The notes beneath the pieces were generated by a model that saw only the letters and a list, made by a program, of their open reading frames with translations, did no database searches and had not been told where the DNA came from. A program made the position numbers and the translations under genes. From Dichetophora obliterata (lineage: Eukaryota; Arthropoda; Insecta; Diptera; Sciomyzidae), in assembly GCA_963920525.1 (NCBI GenBank), contig OY986437.1:96163175-96227174 (forward strand): a stretch of DNA of 64,000 nucleotides. Direction: 5' to 3'. This document shows positions 41,450-51,482 of this stretch, piece after piece. Positions within the stretch are counted from its first letter, which is position 1, and every line of letters begins with the position of its first letter.

Positions 41450-41896
41450 CAGTGGCTCACAGCTTATTTCATGCAGTGCATACTTTAAACTTTAAGGCTT
41501 TATAAAATCAAAACTAACTGGAATACAAAAGATAATATAGTGACATTTTAGAGAGCAAAAAGTCTAGTTAAATAAAAGTTTTTCATTAATTATGAATACA
41601 CATATTTAGTTGTCATAAAAATAAGAGAGCAGAAAATACTGCTTAATTTCATCTCGGAGCTTATTTTTTGCAGTCACTTCTCTCTGTTACGGTACTCTAA
41701 TGCTGCGTTGTCTAACGGTACTTTCGTTAGCTATGCCTTCGTTCTATTTCTATAATTGCTTTGTGTTAGCTTTTTAGTCTGATTTTTTTGCTTCAAGTGT
41801 CTGCTTCTATGATTATTAAAAATAGGAGCGCGTTCAACGCTTTAACAACGAGAATTGGTTATATACTATTTTTAAAACAGCAGCTCGCAGCGAAAA

Positions 41897-42226
41897 ATGG
41901 CTGAAATGGTTACTATCGATTCCTCTACAGTGCAAAAGATCATCAAGCGTTCGTCCATAAAAATCGATTGCACAATAAGAGCAAAGAAGCACCAAACAAA
42001 ATTTTTAATGCAACCGACGAGCGGCATATTGTACGGAAGGCTAACCCGAGACTCTCAGCTCTGATAATGACTTTTGAAGTTCAAACTGACCTGAGCAAAC
42101 AGTGTAGTGCTGAAACTATTCGACGTGTCTTGCGCAAAAATAACTTTCATGGCCGAGTAACACAAAACAAGCCGTTTATTAGCACCGAAAACAGATTATG
42201 CAGACTCAACTACGACAAAGAACATA
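41897..42226 (+). pseudogene. Tc1-like transposase relic, N-terminal part
   Basis: The plus strand encodes a degraded HTH start (MAEMVTIDSSTVQKIIKRS), then after a frame change NKIFNATDERHIVRKANPRL and AETIRRVLRKNNFHGRVTQN, ending NRLCRLNYDKEHT at the MITE. These are the paired-like DNA-binding domain and linker of Tc1 transposases. Confidence 0.78.
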
Positions 42227-43221
42227 CACTCTAAAAAGTTTTTGTTGAATTTTACTACAACTCTTGTAGGCAACAGTTTTGCGGCTGTTTCTGTAGTAAA
42301 TTTACACACCCTTATTTAATTAAACATATTTTTTACTATTGACTTGAAGTGAAATTCAACAAAACGTGTTTATGTTTGAGTTAAATATGTAGCAATATAA
42401 ATGAAAAGATATTGATATTGTAGTAAAATTAAACATCAATTGTTATCATCTGTGTAGTACCATAACAATATTACTACTCTCATGTTAGCATAATTCAACA
42501 ACTAGAATTTGTTTTTACTACAATTGATGTAATCTATTGATATTCTAGTAAAGGCAACATTCTTAGTTTTGACATTCTTAGTTTAAAACATAATTTAATA
42601 TATCTTAAAACTTTACACTCTTGACGACACGTGCAGAAATAAATTTGACTTATATTTACTGCTTATCCTTCATTAAATTAACACTATAAACACCAAAATG
42701 AGACATACACACTTGCATAAAGAAATTCCTGCCGATTAGTACCCGAAAGAAAAAAACAAATGAAACACAGATATTTTTTATAGATTTTTATTTAATTATT
42801 AGCATATTGCCCACATTTACCCATTTTGTTGTTTTGTACAACATAAAATACTACAATATAGTAAAACTTTTACTAAAAATCGAGTTAACACTAAATTTTT
42901 TTCAATTAAAAATCATATAACTCTTATATAATGATCCGTACACGTTGACTAGCAAAGTCGACTAAATATCTGTTGAAAATATTGTCCATGTTGAATATTC
43001 AACATCTGTTTCATTAGTTCAATTTTGGTAGTAATATAAAGCATTGCAGTTGATATTGCAGCAAAATTAAAAATTTATAGCTTAATTTTGCTAAGAATAG
43101 TGTTTAATGGTAAATACTCAAAGATCAATATAATATTTATAGTAAAATTACACATCAGTTTGAATTTCAACAAAAAATTACTATAATAATTATAGTAAAT
43201 TTATATTTATTTTTTAGAGTG
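42227..43221. mobile_element. 995-bp MITE with TA target duplication
   Basis: TIR CACTCTAAAAA and its inverse TTTTTAGAGTG flanked by TA (42225-42226, 43222-43223). Removing one TA and the element rejoins the Tc1 reading frame as …KEHMSKAPEYW, which confirms the insertion limits. The interior carries several diverged copies of TAGTAAAATTAAACATCA. It is AT-rich with no ORF. Confidence 0.88.
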
Positions 43222-43223
43222 TA

Positions 43224-43828
43224 TGTCTAAGGCCCCAGAGTACTGGAATTCAGTTATTTTTACAGATAAATCGAAGATCAATTTATTCGGTTCAGATGGT
43301 ATTTGCTATATGTGGCGAAAACCGAATACCGAGGTCAACAAAAAAAACTTAAAACAAACCGTGAAGCATGGCGGTGGAAGCGTCATGGTTTGGGCCTGAA
43401 TGTCAGCTGCTGGTACTGGGAAGTTGCCGTTTATTGAAATAATAATGGACAAATTTAAGTACCCACAGATCCTGAAGAACAATTTGTTGCAGAGTGCAAA
43501 GGTTCTGGGTATAATATTGCATTTCCGATTTTACCTGGATGACGATCAAAAGCACAAAGCGAGTATTGTGCAAACCAGGCTAATATAAAACTGCCCACAA
43601 TTGATGACGCCGCCAGCACAGTCATTAGAGCTTAATGTTATTGCAAATGTGTGGTCTTTATTGGAAAATAACATCCGGAAACATCTAATTTCAAACAAAA
43701 ACCACCTGAAAGAGATATTGAAAACGAAGTGGGCGAATATTTCGCCAACTATCACTCAAAAACTGGTCGCATCAATGCCAAACCACCCTAGATCTGTTGT
43801 GGACAACAAGGGCCATCATACCAAATAA
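43224..43828 (+). pseudogene. Tc1-like transposase relic, catalytic part
   Basis: It begins SKAPEYWNSVIFTDKSKINL (first catalytic Asp present) and continues through KHGGGSVMVWA, which is followed by a stop. The second motif is degraded to YLDDDQKHKAS, and the final region AQSLELNVIANVW has Ala where the catalytic Glu of IENVW is expected. The stop is at 43826-43828. It has stops, frame changes and a lost active-site residue. Confidence 0.8.
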
Positions 43829-44066
43829 TAAAAATAACAAATATCATTAATTAAGTAATACGAAAAATTTGTAAATAACAAGTGACTGCATAAAATAAGC
43901 TGTGATATGAAATTAAGCAGTATTTTCTGGTTTCTTCATTTAAGCCAACTCAATATTTATTTTTATAATAAATTAAGTTAATTTATTTAACTAAATATAT
44001 TGTTCTTTTAAATTATACTATATTATTTTTTCTATTCCTGTTATTTTCGTTGTTATAAAGCCCTTA

Positions 44067-44454
44067 AGTAGATAGGCTATGCCGGTTCTGGCTCACTTCT
44101 GGTAAAAATAAGCGCCATCTAGCGGTGGTTGACGAAAAACCATTGCATACTTCTGGGGGAACGCTTGTTTGACAGCGTTGACGAAAAAAAAAACATTGCA
44201 TGCTTCTGGGGGAATGCTTGTTTGACAGCGTTGACGAAAAAAAAAACATTGCATGCTACTGGGGGAATGCTTGTTTGACAGCGTTGATGATCAACGATTT
44301 AAATTTTTCGTGGTGGCTGCGGAGGCGTAGGCAGCACCATCTAGCGTTTAGGTGAGGCGGAGACAGCGCCACCAGAAGTAATGCGTGTATGAGGTTTGTG
44401 TCTTGGCTTTCCACAACATGAAAAAACAACCGCCAGATCTCTGCATGAATTAAC
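44067..44454 (+). repeat. Left TIR of the Polinton-like element
   Basis: 388 bp, nearly identical in inverse to 48110-48496. It contains three tandem copies of a roughly 53-bp unit with CATTGCAT(A/G)CTTCTGGGGGAA and TTGTTTGACAGCGTTGACG (about 44129-44288), followed by a GC-rich stretch (GGAGGCGTAGGCAGC). Confidence 0.92.
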
Positions 44455-44645
44455 TCATTTTAATAAATTTAATATGAGTTGGCTGACTAATGTAAAAACA
44501 AAGTATGAAAGCAGCAAAATAAATTAAGCTAACGATTGAAAGCGATATCATAACCATGACCATACGCAACTATGCTGATATAAATAAAACAAAACGAGTT
44601 GATTTATATATGAATCATTATTGTTCTTTTATTGATTTGCTATAA

Positions 44646-45866
44646 TTAAATAATTCTTATGATTTCCTTTGTTAGAGGAGTGTATTCAATTAAACGATCA
44701 TGGATTACCAAACAGTAAGCTGACGTTTTGTCTGGAATCGGTTTGTTTGCTTCGGTGTAAAACTCAATTCGTACATCAATAGGTCCTGTTTTAACTGCTT
44801 CATTTTGGTGTGTTACATCAACAACAATAAGCGGCGCTGTTGCCTTATATTCAACAACATTGAGCAATGGTTGAGGTTCCCGCATATAATAATAACTTTG
44901 TTGAAATTTTGCATACATATCATATAGAATAGCATACTGTCCCATTTCAAAGCGCGTATTTAAATCATCATAGGGATATGAATGAGAGTTTAAATGAACT
45001 TTTAAATTAGTTATATTACAATGGTCGAATGTATTTCCTTCCTCTTTGCTCCTCTCATTTTGTAGGCCAATAATAAGAAATCTAGGTCTTTCATTTTGCT
45101 GACTCAGTTTTACATTCCATAAAACCTTTGTACTTTTACTTTCTGAAATCCTAGGATTTACATGACAGTCCCAACTTCGAAAAGCCATTAAAATAGGGTT
45201 TTCATTATTAATTATCTTGTACATTTCCAATTTCGAAAAGTCCGATAGTTGTATGTGAGGCATTTTCCATGTTATATCCAGTATTGTCAATTTTAATTGA
45301 TCTGCGGCATTAGTAGGATAATATGAGCTATCATTAGACGAAGAACGTTGAAGGATAAGCTCATGCTTCGAATTTAATATTATTTTAGTGTAATCTTCGG
45401 CAAATCCCATCAACATTTTTAGTGGTATACAGCAACTAAAGTGATTTTTTTCCAAAGTTAGACTTTCATCAGGGCACCAACCAGCGTTTTTTAATGCATC
45501 GCTTTCAGCTTTATTCAATGATACAAAATTTTTCATGGTGGATGAAGTTCCAAGATTGCGCGTACGATCAACTTCAAAACCATTAATTTCATATCGAATT
45601 TCATCAAACAAATATGACACAAAGTTATTTTTAAATTTCACACCTGTCGTTGGCACATCTTTTCCACCTTCACGTTTTACTATGAAGCCATGAATGTAAA
45701 TCATACTCTCACTTGGTAGGACAAAGAGATCCTGATTTTGAATTGGTATACGAATCTCATCGTTATTGTTGAATGATTTTAAATATGGAGAGTAGCTATG
45801 GTAATCCCTCTTTATAATACTCTCATCATATATTGGTTTTTGAAGGACATTTAATATTTCGTTCAT
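44646..45866 (-). CDS. Capsid-like protein of the Polinton-like element, 406 residues
   Basis: A complete ORF from ATG 45866 to the stop at 44646. It is soluble with no signal peptide or membrane span. It is rich in predicted beta strands with motifs NNNDEIRIPIQNQDLFVLPS near residues 34-53, LFDEIRYEINGFEVDR at about 90 and RLIEYTPL near the C-terminus. The layout, two beta-rich halves with no enzymatic motif, beside a second beta-rich gene in an element with long TIRs, suggests a jelly-roll capsid protein. I cannot assign a named family. The gene diverges from the plus-strand gene across the repeat region. The ORF is intact although the host Tc1 element is decayed, so the insertion is comparatively young. 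Other readings include a structural protein of an unrelated integrated DNA virus. Confidence 0.7.
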   Translation of the reverse strand: MNEILNVLQKPIYDESIIKRDYHSYSPYLKSFNNNDEIRIPIQNQDLFVLPSESMIYIHGFIVKREGGKDVPTTGVKFKNNFVSYLFDEIRYEINGFEVDRTRNLGTSSTMKNFVSLNKAESDALKNAGWCPDESLTLEKNHFSCCIPLKMLMGFAEDYTKIILNSKHELILQRSSSNDSSYYPTNAADQLKLTILDITWKMPHIQLSDFSKLEMYKIINNENPILMAFRSWDCHVNPRISESKSTKVLWNVKLSQQNERPRFLIIGLQNERSKEEGNTFDHCNITNLKVHLNSHSYPYDDLNTRFEMGQYAILYDMYAKFQQSYYYMREPQPLLNVVEYKATAPLIVVDVTHQNEAVKTGPIDVRIEFYTEANKPIPDKTSAYCLVIHDRLIEYTPLTKEIIRII

Positions 45867-46013
45867 GATTAAAGCTGAAATCCCAAGAACTTACAATTTT
45901 TTATGTTTAATGTTGACAACAGATTCTTTTTATATGTCTTCGATCGAGAGTTGATGTAGGGCTAAACGGAAATACTATGACAACTAGTTATTAATAATTG
46001 TTAACGACTTGCC

Positions 46014-46573
46014 ACATCTAACTGTAAAACTGTTTACTACAGTATCAGATCAGTATCAGATTATCATCAGAACAGCATAAGATCAGTATGAGATCAGTAT
46101 CAGATCAGTATCAGATCAGTATCAGATCAGTATCTGATCAGTATCTGAGCAGTATCAGATCAGTATCAGATCAGTATCAGATAAGTATCAGCACCCGATC
46201 AGTATCAGCATCAATATCAGATAAGTATCAATATCACTATCAGTGCCAGTTAGTATCTTCATGTTTTGAGCAAAATTTAATTTGAATATGAATACATCTA
46301 ACTGTAAAACTGTTTACTACAGTATCAGATCAGTATCAGATTATCATCAGAACAGCATAAGATCAGTATGAGATCAGTATCAGATCAGTATCAGATCAGT
46401 ATCAGATCAGTATCTGATCAGTATCTGATCAGTATCAGATCAGTATCAGATCAGTATCAGATAAGTATCAGCACCCGATCAGTATCAGCATCAATATCAG
46501 ATAAGTATCAATATCACTATCAGTGTCAGTTAGTATCTTCATGTTTTGAGCAAAATTTAATTTGAATATGAAT
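46014..46573. repeat. Central minisatellite: two 280-bp copies rich in GATCAGTATCA
   Basis: A 280-bp unit (46014-46293, 46294-46573) is repeated in tandem with very few differences. Each contains a run of GATCAGTATCA-type 10-11 bp repeats, some arranged as TGATCA palindromes. It lies exactly between the two divergent genes and may hold their promoters or a replication origin. The open frames through it are by-products of the repeat. Confidence 0.9.
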
Positions 46574-46662
46574 AAAGAAAATTGTAAACTATTTTAGTAA
46601 TTATTTAATACTAAATCGGGGAAAAATATGTATAGATGCTCAGTTCATTACGACTACTCATA

Positions 46663-47412
46663 ATGTCTTTAACAATCTCTTTAAGCGGAACCACATCAAC
46701 TCTTATTGGAAAATATTTTCCACCAATTGAATTGGCAACAAAATATGTTTGCGGACTTGTAGACTTTGTAACATTTAATTCTATACCCAATGTAGATGTC
46801 CACAACAATTTATTTCATATCGGGCCGCATACTATTACAATACCAGTTGGTTCATATGAATTTGAGGATATTGGGTTTTTCTTGAAATCAGTCGTAAGAG
46901 ACCTTGATGATTCAATTTTCCTGGAAATTAAATCAAACAACAACACTCTTAAAATTGAAATTGTATCCTCCGTGGACATAGATTTTTCAAAACCAAACAG
47001 TATAGGACAGGTGCTGGGATTCAGTATAAGAAAGTTGATAGTAAATCCTATAGATCCGTTACAAGAGATAGAAAAAACGGAATATATACATATAGGTCAG
47101 TCAGATAAAACTAGAAAAAAGTTTGAATCTGATTTACCTTTAAATATTACAAATATAAACACAATACGAATTGAATGCAACTTGACAACCGGATCATATA
47201 TTAACAACACATCAGTTCATACTATTCACGAATTTCCTCTCGATGTCTCACCAGGATATAAAATAATTGAAAAACCTCGAAATGTCATTTACTTACCCGT
47301 CAACTGTCAACAAATAAACAGCATAATGATAAAAGTCTTAAATCAAGACGGTGACCTTATTAATTTTCGAGGGGAAAAAATTTCTATAAGACTTCACTTT
47401 AAGCCAGAGTAA
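46663..47412 (+). CDS. Second capsid-like protein of the Polinton-like element, about 249-258 residues
   Basis: The open frame has an ATG at 46636 and a second at 46663. I prefer the second because it gives MSLTISLSG with no odd leader. Beta-rich, no membrane span. Notable motifs are IGKYFPPIEL near the start, CGLVDFVTFNSIPNVD, IPVGSYEFEDIG and a C-terminal EKPRNVIYLPVNC followed by NFRGEKISIRLHF. No enzymatic signature. The size and strand-rich pattern would suit a single-jelly-roll minor capsid (penton-like) protein, but this is inference. It is uninterrupted, divergent from the 406-residue gene and followed by broken copies of that gene's 3' end. Confidence 0.65.
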   Translation: MSLTISLSGTTSTLIGKYFPPIELATKYVCGLVDFVTFNSIPNVDVHNNLFHIGPHTITIPVGSYEFEDIGFFLKSVVRDLDDSIFLEIKSNNNTLKIEIVSSVDIDFSKPNSIGQVLGFSIRKLIVNPIDPLQEIEKTEYIHIGQSDKTRKKFESDLPLNITNINTIRIECNLTTGSYINNTSVHTIHEFPLDVSPGYKIIEKPRNVIYLPVNCQQINSIMIKVLNQDGDLINFRGEKISIRLHFKPE

Positions 47413-47448
47413 AAATAATGATCATTTACGCTATAAATTCTTCATCAT

Positions 47449-47607
47449 CCGCTCAATGTTGATGAATATAAGGCAACAGCACCGCTTATTGTTGTTGATG
47501 TAACACATCAAAATGACGCAGTTAAAACAGGACCTATTGATGTACGAATTGAGTTTTACACCGAAGCAAACAAACCGATTCTAGACAAAACGTCAGCTTA
47601 CTGTACA
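47449..47607 (+). pseudogene. Partial copy of capsid-like gene C-terminus (fragment 1)
   Basis: The plus strand encodes NVDEYKATAPLIVVDVTHQN and continues to DKTSAYC, matching the C-terminal 55 or so residues of the 406-residue protein with a small deletion. The reading then jumps into a 36-40 base stretch identical, in inverse, to 44455-44493 beside the left TIR. It is therefore an inverted, internally deleted copy of the left side of the element. Confidence 0.82.
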
Positions 47608-47641
47608 TTAGTCAGCCAACTCATATTAAATTTATTAAAAT

Positions 47642-47959
47642 GATTTAAACACCCGCTTCGAAACAGGACAGTATGCTGTATTATATGATATGTATACAAA
47701 ATTTCAACAAAGTTATTATATGAGGGAAACTCAACCATTGCTAGATGTTGTTGGATATAAGACTTTTGCACCGCTTATTGTTGTTGATGTTACACACCAA
47801 AATGAAGCAGTTAAAGTGGGACCTATTGATATACGGATTGAATTTGATACTGAAGCAGGTAAACCAATTCCAGATAAAACGTCAGCATACTGTTTGGTAA
47901 TTCATGATCGTTTAATCGAATACTCACCTCTTACCAGCGAAATTCGAAGAATAATTTAA
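47642..47959 (+). pseudogene. Partial copy of capsid-like gene C-terminus (fragment 2)
   Basis: An open frame starting DLNTRFETGQYAVLYDMYTK and running to the stop at 47957-47959. It corresponds to the last 105 or so residues of the 406-residue protein, with about a dozen substitutions, so it is older than fragment 1. It has no start codon in a sensible position and lacks the first three quarters of the gene. Confidence 0.82.
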
Positions 47960-48109
47960 ATAAACAATTACTTATTTTTCACAATTTTAAAATAATCAAA
48001 ATTGTTATGTAATAAAAATGATAAAATCAACACGTTTTTTATTTTTATTTACATATATCAACATAGTTGAGAATGGTCAGGTTCATGGTTTGTATTATCA
48101 AAGTTCAAG
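47960..48109. other. Spacer before right TIR of the Polinton-like element
   Basis: 150 bp of AT-rich DNA after fragment 2. I see no gene or repeat in it. Confidence 0.5.
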
Positions 48110-48496
48110 GTTAATTCATGCAGAGATCTGGCGGTTGTTTTTTCAAGTTGTGGAAAGCCAAGACACAAACCTCATACACGCATTACTTCTGGTGGCGCTG
48201 TCTCCGCCTCACCTAAACGCTAGATGGTGCTGCCTCCGCCTCCGCAGCCACCACGAAAAATTTAAATCGTTGATCATCAACGCTGTCAAACAAGCATTCC
48301 CCCAGTAGCATGCAATGTTTTTTTTTTCGTCAACGCTGTCAAACAAGGATTCCCCCAGAAGCATGCAATGTTTTTTTTTCGTCAACGCTGTCAAACAAGT
48401 ATTCCCCCAGAAGTATGCAATGGTTTTTCGTCAACCACCGCTAGATGGCGCTTATTTTTACCGGAAGTGAGCCAGAACCGGCATAGCCTATCTACT
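48110..48496 (-). repeat. Right TIR of the Polinton-like element
   Basis: 387 bp, inverse complement of 44067-44454 with only scattered differences, including the three 53-bp internal repeats. Followed by the CCCTTA duplication and then the end of the Tc1 right TIR. Confidence 0.92.
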
Positions 48497-48544
48497 CCCT
48501 TAAATTGAAAGTATGCACTGCATTAAATAAGCTGTGAGCCACTG

Positions 48545-49200
48545 TATGTGTCACTACTTTCATATGTGTCCTTAGTATAAAATTAGCTGAAACGTTTTTG
48601 TTTGTTCGATTTCCTTTCGGTAGCTTTCTCACTGTAGCTAATTTAATCAATTGAACTTTATATTGAAAATATTAACTAAGCCGATATAAATCTGGTTCTA
48701 TCAGAAAACACATTTGTCATACCCATCACCAACATCTTATAGCAGCTATTGAAAGAATCTGCAGGTGGATTTATATATTTGGCGCTACTTTTCGCTAAAT
48801 CAAAGAACTTTCTTCATATTTCTTCTCAGTCAGCTTGACAAAAAAAAACTTCATATGCAAAATGAACGCTAGAGGGCGCCATAATATTTTTCAATTTCAG
48901 CACATTTCCGGTTAGTTGCACGTGCTGCCAAAACTTTGACTTTGAGCTTCAATAGCAAGCAAACAAAAATTCAGGAATATTTTATTTTTTCCGAAGTATT
49001 CAGTATATTTATGCATCTCAATTAAAATAAAAAAAAAACTGTTGCAAAAATTCATCAGCCCAGAAGGGAACAATTCTGCTTGTTTCGGATAAGTAAAAAA
49101 TATATATATGGCACCTATGAAAATATTAAAAACTTTTTCGATTTGTAGCGTCAATTTGTGATTCTGCTGATTGGACTGAATGGCGTTGAATTGCAAACAT
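48545..49200. other. Non-coding sequence right of the Tc1 element
   Basis: It begins with TA and TGTGTCACTACTTTCATATG, the same motif as on the left of Tc1. The remainder is AT-rich, unassigned and without supportable genes. Confidence 0.5.
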
Positions 49201-49230
49201 CAACAACAACAACAACAACAACAACAACAA
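49201..49230 (+). repeat. (CAA)n microsatellite
   Basis: Ten uninterrupted CAA triplets in AT-rich non-coding DNA. Confidence 0.95.
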
Positions 49231-51149
49231 AAGCTACAACAAAATTATAGTAAGTTGAAATGTCATGTAATAACAATAACACTAACATAATTCAGCAAAA
49301 GCAAAAAATAAAAGAAACCAAGACCAAACGAAACAATAACATAGGTGAAAAGTTTTTCTTCGCTTTCGTATTAAATTTCCCGCACAATACTTTTCTCACT
49401 CCCCTGAAACTGCTCACTTGCCATGTTGGCAACACTGTTTTCTTTTTTTGAGGGGTGGTATAGAAAAATGGTTGAAGGAAAAAACTTTTTCTATAAATCG
49501 TAATAAAAGTGCAAATATTCCCTGTTTCGTAGTAGATTAGTAAAATCTACTCACCAGCGTTGCCAACACAATACAATGTTACTTTTTCTTAACTTTTCTT
49601 CATTTTGACTTCTGACTTCGACATTGATTTGCAGTGTTTTCCTAATGAGAAAAGAAAAATAATTGCAAAGTTTTCCCATGGCCACCTACGACTGCCACCA
49701 CCCACTGTTTGATATGCGAAATCATTCCGTTATACGTACTTACAACTCATTTTTAGGTGCTAAATAGGAAATCTTGCGGGATCACATTAATTAGCTTGGC
49801 TTCGTGCTTGCATTCTTTATTTCTCATTTGTCTTCCAAGTGCTTGAGTTGTAGCAAAGTTTTAATGGGAATTATAATACTCACACCTGCGTGTACGTGTG
49901 TTTGTGCTTCCTCACCAATACTAAGACCACCTGCAAATGATAATTAATTAGAGTCTAATTTTGGGAATATCTTCTAGGTTGTGAATAGATTGTTTTCTGT
50001 TTTTTTTTTGTTTTTGTTATGAAGAATTATAGAATCTCTGATGATAGAACTTCAATACAAATGTGAACTAAGTAAGATAACTACGTTAACCTAGAAATGA
50101 GACATGGATAGTATGAACAATAATTGGTATTCTCTCAATCTACATTATTCTACAATATTGTATTTAACTTTTATTGAAAGTCTGACTACTAAAAATTGGC
50201 ATTCCATATATTGATTCGAGCAAAATAAATCTGTTTAACATTATTTTAAATACTGTTATACGTCACTTCAGTGTACAGAAGAACAATACACCGAAACCAC
50301 AAAAAGTTAAAAAAATCAGTAGTACAAAAAAGTGGAGTGGTTGCGGGACCTGCATCAGGGACGAAGTTCCTTGCGCTTTATCTTTACTTCAAAATGTAAT
50401 TCGAAATAATATCTGCATATGTATTTTTATTTTTTTTATTACTTTTAAATTATAACATTTTTTCGAAGCAAGTACTGTAAAAGAACAATCAAATCAAAAA
50501 GTTTTATTTTGTATGTTAGAAAAAAATAATTATTTATTAAAAATTAAGATGTAAAATTCTTATGAGAGATGAAAGTCGGCAGTTACCATTGCCTTAGTTA
50601 TTTGTTTCAAGAAGCAACAAGGTGTAGAGCATTTATTATTCTTCATGTTCGACGCATGTAGCTTGAATTGATTGAAAAGTTGTATAGAAAACTGCTTGTA
50701 CTTAAGAGTATAAAAAAAACTTAGTATCAACAAACTTTTTGAAATTTTAACATCAGGTTCGATACATAATATCGAAAAATATTCACAACAAATTATTTTG
50801 CGAAACATTTTGTATGTTTCTAACTCCATGGACCATAAAAATACGACTTAAAAGACAAGCTTATCAATGAATTTACAGTTGTCAATCACCAAAATAAGTC
50901 TTCATTTCAATACATCTAAACGATTTTAACAAAAAATATCTCTTAAAAAGTTATGCATGGACTTTCATGTTTATTACCTCGTTAAAAAAGATACAAATTA
51001 CCTTTGATTTGACAGCCAAAAAGCTTAGTTTTGTTGGAAAACTAAAAAAAAACAGCAAGATTTTTAGGTCATTTTTTCAAACTTTGCAGGCCTATAATTT
51101 CTAAGCCAATTGCGAGAGGCCCGAAATTTTTCCGTCAATTAAATACTTT
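49231..51149. other. Unassigned AT-rich non-coding sequence
   Basis: No ORF with coding character, no TIR pair and no tRNA. Near 51040-51130 is a degenerate phrase (CTTTGCAGGCCTATAATTTC…) that recurs in similar form near 56935-56975 and 20590-20625, suggesting an old dispersed repeat. Confidence 0.5.
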
Positions 51150-51162
51150 TTACTTTTTGTAA

Positions 51163-51482
51163 ACAAAAGCAGCTGATTTTAAGTTTATTAAGTAGATGTA
51201 CGTCTGCATAATCAAAACGCTGTTGACCACGGGCAATCTGCGATTTGCTATTGTACCATTATTGGACCACCCGACTGCTACTTCACAATAAACATTTAAC
51301 TTGGAGATCGGCTTGACCTCAAGTGGAGCTCCAGTTCGTTTCTCCAATCTCCACTTCTCGATATCAACTTCACCTTCACTTGAGATCACAGCCATTCTCC
51401 AGGGAAATGGACCTTCAATCTCCAGTTGAGATAAGGATGGATCTCCACTTGATTTGCAAGATCTTTCTCTAATCATCTCCAA
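51163..51482 (-). repeat. Degenerate CTGGAGAT-rich stretch
   Basis: The minus strand has at least six copies of (A/T)(A/C/G)(T/C)TGGAGAT-like words at irregular spacing. A 110-codon frame runs through it, but the repetition and the lack of any recognisable domain argue against a real protein. It could be a fragment of a repeat family. Confidence 0.35.

Larger units (their letters stand above)
44067..48496. mobile_element. Small Polinton-like element with capsid-like genes
   Basis: 4430 bp inserted in the right TIR of the Tc1 element. It has long TIRs of about 388 bp beginning AGTAGATAGGCTATGCCGG and a 6-bp target duplication CCCTTA (44061-44066, 48497-48502). AG-starting long TIRs with 6-bp duplications are hallmarks of Polintons/Mavericks. 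Inside are a 406-residue ORF (minus), a central 280-bp tandem repeat, a 258-residue ORF (plus) and partial inverted copies of the first gene. No protein-primed polymerase, integrase, ATPase or protease is visible, so it could move only with help. Polinton relationship is an inference from the ends and the gene style. Confidence 0.72.
41450..48544 (+). mobile_element. Tc1-like element with long TIRs, carrying two insertions
   Basis: The ends CAGTGGCTCACAGCTTATTT (41450) and its inverse (48544) are flanked by TA (41448-41449, 48545-48546). The TIRs are long, about 240 bp and diverged, and include an inner repeat TGCTTAATTTCAT...AGCTTATTTTTTGCAGTCACTT. The transposase is split by a MITE (42227-43221). 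The right TIR is split by the Polinton-like element at 44067-48496. Without the insertions the element is about 1.67 kb. Confidence 0.88.

Noticed and set aside
46088..46565. Two 65-codon repetitive ORFs (Ser-Asp-Gln-Tyr repeats)
   Set aside because: Translation of the GATCAGTATCA minisatellite; no start context, and explained by the repeat.
46028..46573. CRISPR-like array
   Set aside because: Repeats are adjacent 10-11 bp words without unique spacers, in a eukaryotic transposon.
48209..48394. 61-codon ORFs in both TIRs of the Polinton-like element
   Set aside because: They follow the internal 53-bp repeats of the TIR and have no protein-like conservation.
51150..51482. 110-codon minus-strand ORF
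   Set aside because: Dominated by repeated CTGGAGAT words; no domain recognised, so reported as a repeat stretch instead.
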